The position numbers were made by a program, and so were the translations under genes. Of a stretch of 64,000 nt of DNA, positions 63,622 to 64,000 are shown piece by piece; within the stretch, counting starts at the first letter, position 1, and each line of letters starts with the position of its first letter. The notes beneath the pieces were generated by a model that was not told the DNA's origin, searched no databases, and saw nothing but the letters and a program-made list of their open reading frames with translations. Source of the stretch: CBDANW01 sp965197825 (GTDB taxonomy: Bacteria > Acidobacteriota > Vicinamibacteria > Marinacidobacterales > DATDRI01); NCBI GenBank assembly GCA_965197825.1, contig CBDANW010000003.1, positions 2,170,001-2,234,000 on the forward strand, written 5' to 3'.

Positions 63622-64000
63622 GTGCCCCTGGGTATATGGCTGGGCTCGACGGAGAACTCTCGGGTGTGCACCGCGATGTTGCAGGACCTTCTCGAGCGAG
63701 GCTTGCGCGTCGATGAGTCGATTCTCTGCGTAGTGGACGGAGGCAAAGGCATCCGCAAGGCACTCGTCGACGTTTTGGGGGACCTCGCGGTCATCCAAAG
63801 GTGCCAGATCCATAAACTCCGGAATCTTCGCTCGTACCTTCCCAAGTCTCGTCACGCCTACGTGCTCCAGACGATGAAGGAAGCCTACAAGTGCAAGAGT
63901 GCCGACAAGGCGCGCAAGCGACTTCAGGCATTGGTGTCGTGGCTCGAGCGAAACGGCTACGACGAAGCTGCCGGAAGCCTTCGTGAAGGGATGAAAGAGA
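63622..64000 (+). pseudogene. IS256-A transposase, internal part, running off the window
   Basis: It begins mid-gene at KVPLGIWLGSTENSRVCTAM and continues through ILCVVDGGKGIRKALVDVLG to SLREGMKE at the window edge. The 5' part is missing. Confidence 0.92.

Overview
The window is a GC-rich bacterial chromosome segment (roughly 60% G+C by eye). I place it tentatively in the Acidobacteriota. The reasons are the small TonB-C-domain protein, the secreted proteins typical of that phylum, the LexA/DUF3467/PilZ neighbourhood, and an F420 gene pair (cofE-npdG). Its main character is heavy insertion-sequence (IS) load. By my count about half of the 64 kb is complete, nested or broken transposable elements from at least ten groups: IS3, IS5, IS30, IS66, IS110, IS256 (four subtypes, called A-D here), IS630, an IS1-like zinc-ribbon type, an IS1595/ISXO2 remnant, and several integrase-core (rve) elements. 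Target-site duplications (TSDs) are still readable for five insertions. Many host genes are broken by IS insertion, nonsense codons or small frameshifts. This suggests a lineage under relaxed selection, such as a host-associated or bottlenecked population, but that is inference.

Layout. 1-5.2 kb: a DNA methyltransferase pseudogene cut at both ends by IS elements, an IS5-like element, an ISXO2 remnant and a decayed membrane protein. 5.2-13.5 kb: the best-preserved host block. It holds a hypothetical gene split by a palindrome-rich miniature element, then a SagB-type nitroreductase divergent from cofE-npdG, a frameshifted threonine-dehydratase-like gene, and PilZ, DUF3467, lexA, phhB and a GAF membrane protein. 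13.6-16.8 kb: an IS256-A fragment, a cation-efflux gene split by IS3, and an intact IS630. 16.8-18.0 kb: YdjM-like and TonB-domain genes. 18.4-27.4 kb: a mobile-element mosaic that contains a BrnT/BrnA module with a broken toxin and a NYN-domain protein.

27.6-32.8 kb: an outer-membrane barrel and a type I restriction locus in the order hsdR(truncated)-hsdS-hsdM. The modification and specificity subunits are intact and the nuclease is not. 32.9-39.9 kb: dense IS debris with two small host ORFs between 87-bp inverted repeats. 39.9-43.7 kb: a truncated TPR protein, galU, serS and an EAL-domain pseudogene. 43.7-46.1 kb: an intact IS66. 46.5-51.3 kb: a membrane glycosyltransferase pseudogene interrupted by IS256-A, which itself carries two IS3 insertions. 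51.3-59.7 kb: IS256-C/D, a lectin-like secreted protein, a TonB-dependent receptor truncated by a second IS66, and an intact IS1-like element. 59.9-63.1 kb: a pantothenate/CoA operon (panG-like, panB, panC, a 46-codon coaBC remnant, coaX) cut off downstream by IS debris.

Functional links. cofE and npdG supply and reduce coenzyme F420. panG-like/panB/panC/coaX cover oxopantoate to 4'-phosphopantothenate. hsdS+hsdM can methylate DNA without cleaving it. The IS elements explain most of the gene breaks.
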